Positions 17,438-27,368 of a stretch of DNA of 64,000 nucleotides are shown here, in pieces. The number at the start of each line of letters is the position of its first letter. Position 1 is the first letter of the stretch. The DNA comes from Craterilacuibacter sp. RT1T (GTDB taxonomy: Bacteria; Pseudomonadota; Gammaproteobacteria; Burkholderiales; Chromobacteriaceae). A program made the position numbers and the translations under genes. Below the pieces are notes generated by a model. It worked only from the letters and a program-made list of their open reading frames with translations. It did not search any database and was not told the origin of the DNA. The DNA lies in assembly GCF_023502145.1 (NCBI RefSeq), contig NZ_JAMFLI010000007.1, forward strand, positions 1 through 64,000, given 5' to 3'.

Positions 17438-17477
17438 TGAGCCGGCACAAGCCGGCCCCGTTTTAGCCGGAGAAATC

Positions 17478-18218
17478 ATGTTTGCAAGCCGTATGACTCT
17501 GCTGTCCTGTTCTTTGCTGCTGGGCGCATGTGCCAGTACCTCGGATCTGGAGCAGACCCGCGCCCAGTTGGATCAGGTCAACCGCCAGGCTACCGCGCGC
17601 CTCTCCCAGATCGAGTCGCGCATCAGTAACGAGCGCCTGCTGGAAATGGTCAGCCGGGTAGACGGCATGCAGGCCGAGGTTGCCAAGCTACGCGGCGATA
17701 ACGAGATGCTGCAGTACAAGATCGGCGTGCTGGAAAAGCGCCAGAATGATCTGTATGCCGATATCGACCAGCGCCTGGGCCGTTTCGAAGGCGGACGCAG
17801 TGCCGAGCCGGCAAGCAGCAATGCCGCGGCGCCGGCGGAAAGCGTCGACGTGGTTCAGCAGGCCTTTGATCAGGCGCTATCGCCGCTACGCAAACGCGAC
17901 TTTGCCCAAGCGGTGGTCGCGTTGAAAGCCTTTGCCGACAGCAATCCCAATACGCCGCAGGCGCTGGACGCCACCTACTGGCGCGGCGTCGCCCATACCG
18001 CTTTGCGCCAGTACGATGCCGCCATCGACATTCAGCGTCGTTTCGCCGATGAAAACCCGCGCCACCCCAAAGCGCCGGATGCGCTGCGCAATGTGGCCAA
18101 CGCCCAGCGCGAGCTGGAGCAGGTCGATCAGGCGCGCCTCACGCTGAAAAAACTGATTAAGCTCTACCCGAACTCGGATGCCGCCGCCAAGGCCAAGCAG
18201 CAACTGACGACGATGTGA
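17478..18218 (+). CDS. cpoB: CpoB/YbgF, Tol-Pal-associated TPR protein
   Basis: Periplasmic protein that coordinates peptidoglycan synthesis with outer-membrane constriction. The 246 residues have an N-terminal signal, a coiled-coil trimerisation region (about 24-90, heptad-like LEQTRAQLDQVNRQATARLSQI), a linker, and three C-terminal TPR-like repeats from VVQQAFDQALSPLRKRDFAQAV onward. Unlike E. coli CpoB, the signal ends in LLLGAC, a lipobox-like sequence, so it could be lipid-anchored. GGAG precedes the ATG. A heptamer array begins five bases after the stop. Confidence 0.9.
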   Translation: MFASRMTLLSCSLLLGACASTSDLEQTRAQLDQVNRQATARLSQIESRISNERLLEMVSRVDGMQAEVAKLRGDNEMLQYKIGVLEKRQNDLYADIDQRLGRFEGGRSAEPASSNAAAPAESVDVVQQAFDQALSPLRKRDFAQAVVALKAFADSNPNTPQALDATYWRGVAHTALRQYDAAIDIQRRFADENPRHPKAPDALRNVANAQRELEQVDQARLTLKKLIKLYPNSDAAAKAKQQLTTM

Positions 18219-18223
18219 GGGTT

Positions 18224-18427
18224 GGGATCCGGGGACTCGGGATCCGGGACTCGGGATTCGGGACTCGGGAGTCGGGAGTCGGGATTCGGGAGTCGGGATT
18301 CGGGACTCGGGATTCGGGACTCGGGATTCGGGAGTCGGGAGTCGGGACTCGGGATTCGGGATCCGGCTCCGGCTCCCAGTTCCCGGCTCCCAGTTCCCGG
18401 CTCCCAGTTCCCCGCTCCCCGCTCCCC
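18224..18427. repeat. Degenerate heptamer array that inverts strand midway (GGGANTC then NNTCCC)
   Basis: From 18232 to 18364 there are nineteen consecutive seven-base units of GGGANTC (GGGACTC, GGGATTC, GGGAGTC, GGGATCC). From 18365 to 18427 the pattern flips strand: GGCTCCC and AGTTCCC alternate, ending with GCTCCCC, the exact unit of the array at 1-105. The plus strand of the left part reads as G3 runs with four-base loops (G-quadruplex pattern), and the right part gives the same on the minus strand. The two halves could pair as a long imperfect hairpin. Apparent open frames on both strands here are artefacts of the period. Confidence 0.95.
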
Positions 18428-18527
18428 GTTTGATTCATCCTTCCATGTCGAAATAATAAAGTATTCCGGCCTGCATCCCTGATCAGGTAAAATTGCCCAC
18501 TTCCTCTTTGCACGGGCATAAAGCGCC

Positions 18528-19016
18528 ATGATCGAAGTCGGCATCGTAATGGGTAGTAATAGTGATTGGGACGTGATGCAGAACGCCGCTCGCGTGCTCA
18601 AGGAGTTCGGGGTCGCATTCGAGACGCGTGTGGTTTCTGCCCACCGTACCCCCGATCTGTTGTTCAGCTATGCCGAACAGGCCGAGGCGCGTGGCCTGAA
18701 GGCCATTATTGCCGGTGCCGGCGGTGCCGCCCATCTGCCGGGCATGCTGGCCGCCAAGACCCATGTGCCGGTGTTGGGCGTGCCGGTGCCATCCAAATAC
18801 CTGCGCGGCGAAGATTCGCTGCTGTCCATCGTGCAGATGCCCAAGGGCATTCCGGTGGCGACTTTCGCCATCGGCGAGGCCGGCGCAGCCAATGCCGCGC
18901 TGTTTGCCATCGCCCAGCTCGCGACCACGCGTCCCGAACTGGCCGGTCAGCTCAAGGCTTTCCGTCGCAAGCAGGAAGAGACCGTGCTGGCGATGACGCT
19001 GCCGGAGGTCGAATAA
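18528..19016 (+). CDS. purE: PurE, N5-carboxyaminoimidazole ribonucleotide mutase
   Basis: Moves the carboxyl group of N5-CAIR to carbon, a step of purine synthesis. The 162 residues match class I PurE: phosphate-binding [14 protein letters not shown] (about 4-17), the catalytic-His region VVSAHRTPD and [14 protein letters not shown], and [20 protein letters not shown]. It is the first gene of purE-purK, overlapping purK by one base (TAATG). A TAAAAT at 18487-18492 may be a -10; no PurR-type operator was seen. Confidence 0.96.
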   Translation: MIEVGIVMGSNSDWDVMQNAARVLKEFGVAFETRVVSAHRTPDLLFSYAEQAEARGLKAIIAGAGGAAHLPGMLAAKTHVPVLGVPVPSKYLRGEDSLLSIVQMPKGIPVATFAIGEAGAANAALFAIAQLATTRPELAGQLKAFRRKQEETVLAMTLPEVE

Positions 19017-20155
19017 TGGCCGCCATCCTGCCGCCGGCGATGCTGGGCATTATCGGCGGTGGCCAGCTGGGGCGCATGTTTACCGTAGCGGCCAAGACCA
19101 TGGGTTACCGCGTCACCGTGCTGGAGCCGGATCCGCATTCGCCTGCCGCCGCTTTTGCCGATGTGCATCTGTGCGCGCCGTATGGCGATGCTGCCGCACT
19201 GCAAACACTGGCCGCTACTTGCGCGGCGGTGACCACCGAATTTGAAAACGTCGACGCCGACGCGATGCGTATGCTGGCTAAAAGCACGCGCGTGTCGCCA
19301 TCGGGCGACTGTGTGGCGATTGCGCAGGACCGTATCGCCGAGAAGGCATGGATAGCCAAAGCCGGGCTGCCGACGGCGCCCTATCTGGCACTGGAGTCGG
19401 CGGCGGCACTGGCTGCCGTGTCCGATGACGCGCTGGCGGCCTATTTGCCGGGCATTCTCAAGACCGCGCGTCTGGGCTATGACGGCAAGGGCCAGCAGCG
19501 GGTGAAGACGCCGGCCGAGGCGCGCGCCGCCTTCGCCGGGCTGGGCGTTGCCTGTGTGCTGGAGAAGATGCTGGATCTCAAGCTTGAGGTGTCGGCCATC
19601 GTTGCCCGCACCAGCGCCAGCCAGATGGCGGTATTCCCGCTGGCGGAAAACCGTCACGAGGGCGGCATTCTCGATGTCTCCATCGTGCCGGCGCGCATCG
19701 CGGCCGGCCTGGCGGCATCCGCGCAAACAATGGCGCAGCGTCTGGCGGACGAGCTGGATTACGTCGGTGTGCTGGCGGTCGAATTCTTTGTGCTGGGCGA
19801 CGACACGCTGGTGGTCAACGAGATCGCCCCGCGTCCGCACAACTCCGGCCACTACACGCTGACTGCCTGTGTGACCGACCAGTTCCAGCAGCAAGTGCGT
19901 GCGCTATGCGGCCTGTTGCCGGGCTCGACCGAGCTGTTGACGCCGGTAGTGATGGTTAACCTGTTGGGCGATGCGTGGGGCGAGGATGGCAGTGCGCCCA
20001 AGTGGAATGTGCTGGCCGAGGCGCCGAATGCGCAGCTTTATCTGTATGGCAAGCGCGAGGCACGCCCGGGCCGCAAGATGGGCCACTTCAATGTAATGGC
20101 TGCTACCGCCGATGCGGCGCTGGAGCAGGCCGAAGCGCTGAAAGACACACTCTGA
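19016..20155 (+). CDS. purK: PurK, N5-carboxyaminoimidazole ribonucleotide synthase
   Basis: ATP-grasp ligase that joins bicarbonate to AIR using ATP. The start is the ATG at 19016, overlapping the purE stop by one base; the frame is open far upstream but only as a shadow of purE. The 379 residues begin with LGIIGGGQLGRMFTVAAKTMGYRVTVLEPD and contain TTEFENVD, KTARLGYDGKGQ, and the metal-binding VNEIAPRPHNSGHYT. It is the partner of PurE, and its demand for bicarbonate is notable beside the transporter genes 1 kb downstream. Confidence 0.95.
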   Translation: MAAILPPAMLGIIGGGQLGRMFTVAAKTMGYRVTVLEPDPHSPAAAFADVHLCAPYGDAAALQTLAATCAAVTTEFENVDADAMRMLAKSTRVSPSGDCVAIAQDRIAEKAWIAKAGLPTAPYLALESAAALAAVSDDALAAYLPGILKTARLGYDGKGQQRVKTPAEARAAFAGLGVACVLEKMLDLKLEVSAIVARTSASQMAVFPLAENRHEGGILDVSIVPARIAAGLAASAQTMAQRLADELDYVGVLAVEFFVLGDDTLVVNEIAPRPHNSGHYTLTACVTDQFQQQVRALCGLLPGSTELLTPVVMVNLLGDAWGEDGSAPKWNVLAEAPNAQLYLYGKREARPGRKMGHFNVMAATADAALEQAEALKDTL

Positions 20156-20162
20156 TTTATCA

Positions 20163-20188
20163 GGCGGAGCCATCAGGCTTCGCCTTTT
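20163..20188 (+). terminator. Hairpin between purK and purC
   Basis: GGCGGAGCC (20163-20171) pairs with GGCTTCGCC (20176-20184) with one G-T pair and an ATCA loop, followed by TTTT. It would at least partly uncouple purC from purEK. Confidence 0.75.
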
Positions 20189-20206
20189 CTTTATCTGGAA
20201 AAATTC

Positions 20207-21085
20207 ATGACCGGTATCACCACCACCCATCTCAATAGCCTGAAAAAAATCTACTCCGGCAAGGTGCGCGACCTGTACGAAATCGACGACAAGCGCATCC
20301 TGATGATTGCCACCGACCGTCTGTCGGCATTCGACGTGATTCTGGATGATCCGATTCCGGCCAAGGGCCAGATCCTGACCGCGATTTCCAACTTCTGGTT
20401 CGACAAGCTGAAAGACGTGGTGCCTAACCATCTGACTGGCGACAAACCGGAAGATATGGTATCGGCCGAGGATTTGCCGCAGGTAGAAGGCCGTGCCGTG
20501 GTGGCGAAAAAGCTCAAGACCATCCCGATCGAGGCGGTGGTGCGCGGCTATATCGCCGGTGGCGGCTGGAAGGATTATCAGAAGACCGGTGCGGTATGCG
20601 GCATTACCTTGCCGGCCGGTTTGCAAGAAGCGGGCAAGCTGCCTGAGCCTATCTTTACGCCTTCGACCAAGGCGGCCGTGGGCGACCACGACGAGAACAT
20701 CAGCTTCGAGCAGTGCGTAGACCTGATCGGCCAGGAGCTGGCCGACAAGGTACGCGACACCGCCATCCTGCTTTATAAAACCGCTGCCGAATATGCGGCG
20801 ACGCGCGGCATCATTATCTGCGACACCAAGTTCGAGTTCGGTCTGGACGAGAACGGCACGCTGATCCTAATGGACGAGGCGCTGACGCCGGACTCCAGCC
20901 GTTTCTGGCCGGCTGACAGCTATCAGGCGGGCATGAGCCCACCCTCGTTCGACAAGCAGTTTGTGCGCGACTGGCTGGAAGCCTCCGGTTGGGACAAGGT
21001 GTCGGCCGCGCCTGCCGTACCGCTTGAGGTACGCGAAAAGACCGCGGCCAAATACCGCGAGGCGCTGACGCGTCTGGCTGGTTAA
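20207..21085 (+). CDS. purC: PurC, SAICAR synthetase
   Basis: Condenses CAIR with aspartate. The 292 residues belong to the longer PurC class: [32 protein letters not shown] (about 14-45), [26 protein letters not shown] and the signature [33 protein letters not shown]. It follows purK by 51 bases with a terminator-like hairpin between. After the gene a weak CCCC/GGGG hairpin (21098-21114) precedes the next promoter. Confidence 0.96.
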   Translation: MTGITTTHLNSLKKIYSGKVRDLYEIDDKRILMIATDRLSAFDVILDDPIPAKGQILTAISNFWFDKLKDVVPNHLTGDKPEDMVSAEDLPQVEGRAVVAKKLKTIPIEAVVRGYIAGGGWKDYQKTGAVCGITLPAGLQEAGKLPEPIFTPSTKAAVGDHDENISFEQCVDLIGQELADKVRDTAILLYKTAAEYAATRGIIICDTKFEFGLDENGTLILMDEALTPDSSRFWPADSYQAGMSPPSFDKQFVRDWLEASGWDKVSAAPAVPLEVREKTAAKYREALTRLAG

Positions 21086-21115
21086 GCACGCTTAAATCCC
21101 CTATGCGATCGGGGT

Positions 21116-21143
21116 TTGGCGGCGCCTGACATTGCTTTATCAT
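21116..21143 (+). promoter_or_regulatory. Candidate promoter of the sbtA-sbtB pair
   Basis: TTGGCG (21116-21121), 16-base spacer, TATCAT (21138-21143), located 33 bases before the permease start codon. A moderate sigma70 match; it would make the transporter pair independent of the pur genes. Confidence 0.45.
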
Positions 21144-21176
21144 GACGGTCTTTGCTTCTCTTCCGGGACATGTCTG

Positions 21177-22112
21177 ATGCCGCTGGATCCTGTCGTACTG
21201 TTTTTCCTTCTGGGCTTGGGGGCGGGGCTAGCCCGCTCCGACCTCAAGCTGCCTGCCGCGCTGTATGAGTCGCTATCGGTTTTCCTGCTGATTGCCATTG
21301 GCCTCAAGGGCGGGGTGGCGCTGGCCAAGCTGGCTTCCCCTGTCATTGTCCTGCAAGTCGCTGCCGTGGTGGCATTGGGGGTGGCGCTCACCATCGTGGC
21401 GTTTGCCCTGCTGCGCTTCAAGCTGGCGCGTGCCGATGCCGCATCGATCGCGGCACACTATGGTTCGGTCAGCGTGGTGACTTTTGCCGTGGGTACCAGC
21501 TTTCTGGCACGCCAGGGCATCTCTTACGAGCCGCAGCTGACGCTGTTTCTCGCGGTCATGGAGATGCCGGCGCTGATTGTCGGGGTGATGCTGGCACGAG
21601 TCGGTGGCGGGCATCAGGTTGCCTGGGGGCGACTGGCGCATGAGGTGCTGCTGGGCAAGAGTGTGGTCTTGCTGGCCGGTGGCCTGCTGATAGGCTGGAT
21701 CTCGGGCGAGAGCGGCATCAAGAGCCTGTCGCCCTTGTATTTCGACCTGTTCAAGCCGGTGTTGTCGCTATTCCTGCTGGAAATGGGCCTGATTACCGCC
21801 AGCCGTCTGGGCGAGTTGCGCCGCTCGGGTCTGTTTATCGCGGCCTTTGCCCTGCTGGTGCCGTTGCTGTTTTCGCTGCTGGGGCTGGGGGTCGCTTCGC
21901 TACTGGGTCTGTCTGCCGGCGGTGCTTTCCTGTTGGCGGTGCTGGCGGCGTCGTCCAGTTATATTGCCGCGCCGGCAGCCATGCGTATTGCGGTACCCGA
22001 GGCTAATCCGGCGCTCTCGCTGGCGGCCAGTCTGGGCCTGACCTTTCCGTTTAACCTGCTGGCCGGCATCCCGCTTTACTGGGCGGTGACGTGCTATTTC
22101 TGGGGCGCATAA
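21177..22112 (+). CDS. sbtA: SbtA-type sodium-dependent bicarbonate permease
   Basis: Inner-membrane protein of 311 residues with about ten hydrophobic segments. The pattern DPVVLFFLLGLGAGLARSDLKLPAALYESLSVFLLIAIGLKGGVAL at the N-terminus, AAHYGSVSVVTFAVGTSFLA in the middle, and ASSSYIAAPAAMRIAVPEANPALSLAASLGLTFPFN near the end matches the SbtA (DUF897) family, known in cyanobacteria as a high-affinity sodium/bicarbonate symporter and inferred to do the same elsewhere. ATG 21177 is chosen because the family N-terminus aligns there. The next gene encodes its usual PII-like partner one base later. Confidence 0.85.
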   Translation: MPLDPVVLFFLLGLGAGLARSDLKLPAALYESLSVFLLIAIGLKGGVALAKLASPVIVLQVAAVVALGVALTIVAFALLRFKLARADAASIAAHYGSVSVVTFAVGTSFLARQGISYEPQLTLFLAVMEMPALIVGVMLARVGGGHQVAWGRLAHEVLLGKSVVLLAGGLLIGWISGESGIKSLSPLYFDLFKPVLSLFLLEMGLITASRLGELRRSGLFIAAFALLVPLLFSLLGLGVASLLGLSAGGAFLLAVLAASSSYIAAPAAMRIAVPEANPALSLAASLGLTFPFNLLAGIPLYWAVTCYFWGA

Positions 22113-22113
22113 G

Positions 22114-22416
22114 ATGGATTACCATCCTAAAAAACTGCTGACCATCGTGTGTGAAGCCGTGCTGGAAGCGCCATTGACGCGCGACATCCAGCGTCTGGGC
22201 GCGCAGGGTTACACTGTGATCGATGCGCGCGGCGGCGGCCATTATGGCGTGAAGCGGGCGGCATGGAGCTTCGACCGCAATATCCGCGTCGAGGTGATTT
22301 GCGATGCAGAGGTGGCTGATGCCATTGCTAGCCATGTCGCTGCGCGCTATGCCCCGGATTATGGTCTGGTGTTGTATGTCGGCGACGTCGGCGTGATGCG
22401 GCCCGGGCTTTTCTGA
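22114..22416 (+). CDS. sbtB: SbtB-like PII signalling protein
   Basis: A 100-residue PII-fold protein. KKLLTIVCEAVLEAPLTRDIQRLGAQGYTVIDARGGG gives the first beta-alpha-beta unit, GGGHYGVKRAAWSFDRNIRVEVICD the T-loop, and ADAIASHVAARYAPDYGLVLYVGDVGV the second unit. SbtB proteins bind adenine nucleotides such as cAMP or AMP and block the SbtA channel by inserting the T-loop. The C-terminal redox loop with paired Cys seen in many cyanobacterial SbtB proteins is absent; the protein simply ends MRPGLF. Its position one base after sbtA supports the assignment and coupled translation. Confidence 0.82.
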   Translation: MDYHPKKLLTIVCEAVLEAPLTRDIQRLGAQGYTVIDARGGGHYGVKRAAWSFDRNIRVEVICDAEVADAIASHVAARYAPDYGLVLYVGDVGVMRPGLF

Positions 22417-22475
22417 AGGGATGTTCCCCGCTGTTGCAGATGGACTTTGCATCTGCTGGGCGGATCTGTTGAATT

Positions 22476-22504
22476 GGGGCCAGGCTCGAGGCGAGCCTGG
22501 CCCC
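22476..22504. terminator. 13-bp inverted repeat between sbtB and the carbonic-anhydrase-like gene
   Basis: GGGGCCAGGCTCG and CGAGCCTGGCCCC form a perfect stem with a three-base loop, midway between two convergent genes. There is no T-tract on either side, so efficiency as a terminator is uncertain. Confidence 0.5.
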
Positions 22505-22555
22505 TGCCGGCCATCAAGGCCCGCGCGCATACCGCCTGCGCTGCGGGCGGCTGAT

Positions 22556-23089
22556 TCAGGCCGGTATGATGTGCTCGACGCTGCCATCCAGCGCCATCAG
22601 ATAGCACTCCACTTCTAGCGCCGGGTGCTGTTTGATGATGTTGCTGCGTAGTGCCATCAGCGTTTCGGCGTGGACTTCGGTTTCTTTTTCCGGCATCTTG
22701 CCGAAATCCTCTCCCTTCACCACCTTGTAAGCGCCGCAGTCGCGGTGATCGAGCAGCACGACTTTGTGCACTTGGTGCAGCTTGATGGCGACCCCCAGAT
22801 GTTCCCAGAACGTCGTATTCCACGCCGGAAATTTGCCGGTTAGCGCCCCCAGCGAAGCACCGGCCAGAATCACATGGTCGTATTTGTCCTTCAGTCCCTT
22901 GCCTGCCATAAAGCGCGCGGTGTCATCGACCAAACGGTAGTCCATGCACGATAAGAGCAGGGCATCAGCCTGACCCGATGCCAATGCGGTGCGCGGCAAA
23001 AAGCTGCCCAGCATCACGGCGCCTGCACCCAGTGCCGCCAGTTTGATAAAGCCGCGCCGACTGCTGTAGCCGGGTTGTGGTTGGCACAT
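22556..23089 (-). CDS. Tat-exported beta-carbonic-anhydrase-like protein
   Basis: A 177-residue protein with a twin-arginine signal (SSRRGFIKLAALGAGAVML, Arg11-Arg12, cleavage near ALA-SG). The mature domain carries the zinc-ligand pattern of beta-carbonic anhydrases: C48-x-D50-x-R52 in LLSCMDYRLVDD and H115-x-x-C118 in LDHRDCGAYK. The intervening RNAGN-type motif is replaced by VILAGASLGAL, so activity is not certain. ATG 23089 has AAGGA upstream; an extension to 23152 would bury the signal. It is convergent with sbtA-sbtB, suggesting periplasmic CO2/bicarbonate interconversion beside a bicarbonate importer. Confidence 0.78.
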   Translation of the reverse strand: MCQPQPGYSSRRGFIKLAALGAGAVMLGSFLPRTALASGQADALLLSCMDYRLVDDTARFMAGKGLKDKYDHVILAGASLGALTGKFPAWNTTFWEHLGVAIKLHQVHKVVLLDHRDCGAYKVVKGEDFGKMPEKETEVHAETLMALRSNIIKQHPALEVECYLMALDGSVEHIIPA

Positions 23090-23171
23090 ATAAAGCGTTC
23101 CTTGAGGTGATGTTATCCGGCGTTTAGCGCCAGTGCCATCATATCTTTCCAAGGCTGTTTATGCATTTGCG

Positions 23172-23200
23172 TTGACAACTTACTAGGGAGTAAGTATCGT
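23172..23200 (+). promoter_or_regulatory. fadH promoter with palindromic operator
   Basis: TTGACA (23172-23177), exactly 17 bases, then TATCGT (23195-23200). The spacer is filled by the perfect inverted repeat ACTTACT-AGGG-AGTAAGT (23178-23195). This is where a TetR-family repressor dimer would block RNA polymerase; no such regulator is encoded nearby. Confidence 0.75.
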
Positions 23201-23223
23201 CGGCGGCAGGCTTACATCCATAA

Positions 23224-25278
<2,055 letters not shown>

Positions 25279-25293
25279 TTGCCGGATCCAGTC

Positions 25294-25331
25294 AAGCGCC
25301 TGCGTCCCGCTGGGGAGGCAGGCGCTTTTTT
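25294..25331. terminator. Terminator between fadH and bioA
   Basis: AAGCGCCTGC (25294-25303) pairs with GCAGGCGCTT (25318-25327), followed by T through 25331 on the plus strand. It ends fadH and lies just beyond the bioA stop. Confidence 0.88.
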
Positions 25332-25334
25332 GCG

Positions 25335-26684
25335 TCAGGGCAGTGCGGTTTGTGCTGCGCCGACGCTTGCGCCTTGTTCCAGCGCGTCCAGCGTGGCCAG
25401 CGTCGCATCGCGTAGCAGCGCCATATCGGCCTCGTTCACCACATAAGGCGGCATAAAGTACACGGTCTTGCCTATCGGGCGCAGCAAGCAGCCTAGCTTG
25501 AGCATGGCGGCAAAAAAAGCCTGGGCAAAATCGGCGCGCGCGCTATCCACTTCGAAAGCCCAGATCATGCCGCAGCGGCGCCAATTACGCACACGCGGGT
25601 GTTGTTGCAAGGGCGCAAGCAGTACATCAAAGCGCAGCGCCTGCTCGCGGTTGCGTGCCAGCACCTGATCCTGTTCGAAAATATCCAGCACTGCCAGCGC
25701 CGCACTGCACGCCAGAGCATTGCCGGTATAGCTATGCGAATGCAAGAAGCCGCGCGTCACATCGTCGTGGTAGAAGGCCTGATAGATTTCATCGCTGCTT
25801 AATACGCAGGACAGCGGCAGGGTGCCGCCGGTGATGCCCTTGGACAGACAGAGGAAATCGGGGCGGATGCCGGCCTGTTCGCAGGCGAATAGCGTGCCGG
25901 TGCGGCCGAAACCGACGGCAATTTCGTCGGCGATCAGATGGATCTGGTACTGGTCGCATAGCGCGCGGGCTCGGGTGAGGTAGGCGGCATCATACATGGC
26001 CATGCCGGCCGCGCCCTGTACCAGCGGCTCGACAATCAGCGCGGCAATTTCACCGTGGTGCTTGGCCAGCAGGTTTTCCAGACTGGCCGCGGCGCGCAGC
26101 GCGACATCGCGTGCCGACTCGCCATCGCGTGCGCCGCGCGCATCGGGCGAGGGTACGCGCCAGCCGTTTTTGACCAGAGGCGCGTAGGTGGCGGAAAACA
26201 GCGGCACATCGGTGACCGCCAAGGCGCCCACGGTTTCGCCGTGATAGCTGTTTTCCAGACTGACAAAACGCTGCTTTTGGGCGCGTCCCTGATTCTTCCA
26301 GTAATGAAAGCTCATCTTGAGGGCGATCTCGGTGGCGCTGGCGCCATCCGAGGCGTAAAACGCGTGACCGAGGCCGGTCAGCGCCGACAGGCGTTCGGAC
26401 AGTTCCACCACCGGGCGGTGGGTAAAGCCGGCCAGCATGACATGATCGAGTTCGTCCAGCTGGCATCTGATGGCCGCCTTGATGCGCGTTTCGTTATGGC
26501 CGAACAGATTGACCCACCATGACGATACCCCGTCGAGATAACGCTGGCCGTCAAAGTCGACGAGATAAGCACCGTCGCCACGGGCAATCGGCACGATGGG
26601 CAGGGTTTCGTGGCGCTTCATCTGCGTGCACGGGTGCCAGACGGCGGCGCGGCTGCGTATCAGCCATTCTTGATTGCGGCTCAT
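25335..26684 (-). CDS. bioA: BioA, adenosylmethionine-8-amino-7-oxononanoate aminotransferase
   Basis: PLP enzyme that makes 7,8-diaminopelargonate in biotin synthesis, using SAM as amino donor. The 449 residues match. Visible: VWHPCTQMKRHETLPIVPIARGDGAYLVDFDGQRYLDGVSSWWVNLFGH at the N-terminus, the cofactor-phosphate region YASDGASATEIALKM, IADEIAVGFGRTG with the pyridine-contacting Asp, and the PLP lysine in LSKGITGGTLPLS. It is the second gene after bioD, 30 bases apart, in one minus-strand unit. Confidence 0.95.
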   Translation of the reverse strand: MSRNQEWLIRSRAAVWHPCTQMKRHETLPIVPIARGDGAYLVDFDGQRYLDGVSSWWVNLFGHNETRIKAAIRCQLDELDHVMLAGFTHRPVVELSERLSALTGLGHAFYASDGASATEIALKMSFHYWKNQGRAQKQRFVSLENSYHGETVGALAVTDVPLFSATYAPLVKNGWRVPSPDARGARDGESARDVALRAAASLENLLAKHHGEIAALIVEPLVQGAAGMAMYDAAYLTRARALCDQYQIHLIADEIAVGFGRTGTLFACEQAGIRPDFLCLSKGITGGTLPLSCVLSSDEIYQAFYHDDVTRGFLHSHSYTGNALACSAALAVLDIFEQDQVLARNREQALRFDVLLAPLQQHPRVRNWRRCGMIWAFEVDSARADFAQAFFAAMLKLGCLLRPIGKTVYFMPPYVVNEADMALLRDATLATLDALEQGASVGAAQTALP

Positions 26685-26714
26685 GGCGTGTCTCTATAAA
26701 AAATAGGCAAGGGC

Positions 26715-27341
26715 TCAGCCTTCCCATGGCAATTCGAGCAGCAGCGGTGCCGGCAGGCACTGCTTGAGGGTGGCGAGGTTTTCGGCGTAGCGCGGCTGGT
26801 CCGCCACCACGCGGTTGGCGATCCAGCCGGCCAGCTCGCAGCCCGAGGCCTGGATGGCTTGTGCGCTTAGCCGCGCATGGTTGATGCAGCCCAGTTTCAT
26901 GCCGACCACCAGAATCACCGGCAGCGCCAGTGCCTGCGCCAGCTCCTGGATGGAGAGGGCATCGCTCAGCGGGGCAAACCAGCCGCCGGCGCCTTCAACC
27001 AGCACCACATCGGCGTCTGCGGCCAGTTGCCGGTAATGCTGCAGGATGTGTTCCAGAGAGATTTCGACGCCGGCTTCGGCGGCGGCCAGATGCGGCGAGA
27101 TGGCCGGCTCGAAGCGGTAGGGCGACATCAGCGCCCGGTCATGCTGGCCGCTGGCCGCGCACAGGCGCTCGACATCGTCGTTGATGAGCGTGCCGTCGGG
27201 CAGACGCCGGCAGCCCGAAGCGACCGGTTTCATCGCCAGCACCCGCTGGCCCTGGGCTTGCAGCTGCTGGATCAGTTTGACGGTGCTGTGGGTCTTGCCG
27301 CAGTCGGTATCGGTGCCGCTAATGAAATAAGCTTGGGCCAT
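26715..27341 (-). CDS. bioD: BioD, dethiobiotin synthetase
   Basis: Closes the ureido ring of dethiobiotin from diaminopelargonate, CO2 and ATP. The 208 residues start AQAYFISGTDTDCGKTHSTV, where GTDTDCGKT is the P-loop, followed by KPVASGCR and LVEGAGGWFAPLSD, all diagnostic. It lies upstream of bioA in the same direction and 27 bases after the stop of the TlpA-like gene. bioB, bioF and bioH are not in the window. Confidence 0.95.
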   Translation of the reverse strand: MAQAYFISGTDTDCGKTHSTVKLIQQLQAQGQRVLAMKPVASGCRRLPDGTLINDDVERLCAASGQHDRALMSPYRFEPAISPHLAAAEAGVEISLEHILQHYRQLAADADVVLVEGAGGWFAPLSDALSIQELAQALALPVILVVGMKLGCINHARLSAQAIQASGCELAGWIANRVVADQPRYAENLATLKQCLPAPLLLELPWEG

Positions 27342-27368
27342 GGGCGCCTTTCGTCGGGGGGCGGGGCT

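Noticed and set aside
18157-18601. Open frames of 72-145 codons on both strands with repeated ESG, SRVPNPDS-type peptides
   Set aside because: They are produced by the seven-base repeat, which runs through all three frames with a 21-base period; no ribosome site or non-repetitive domain supports them.
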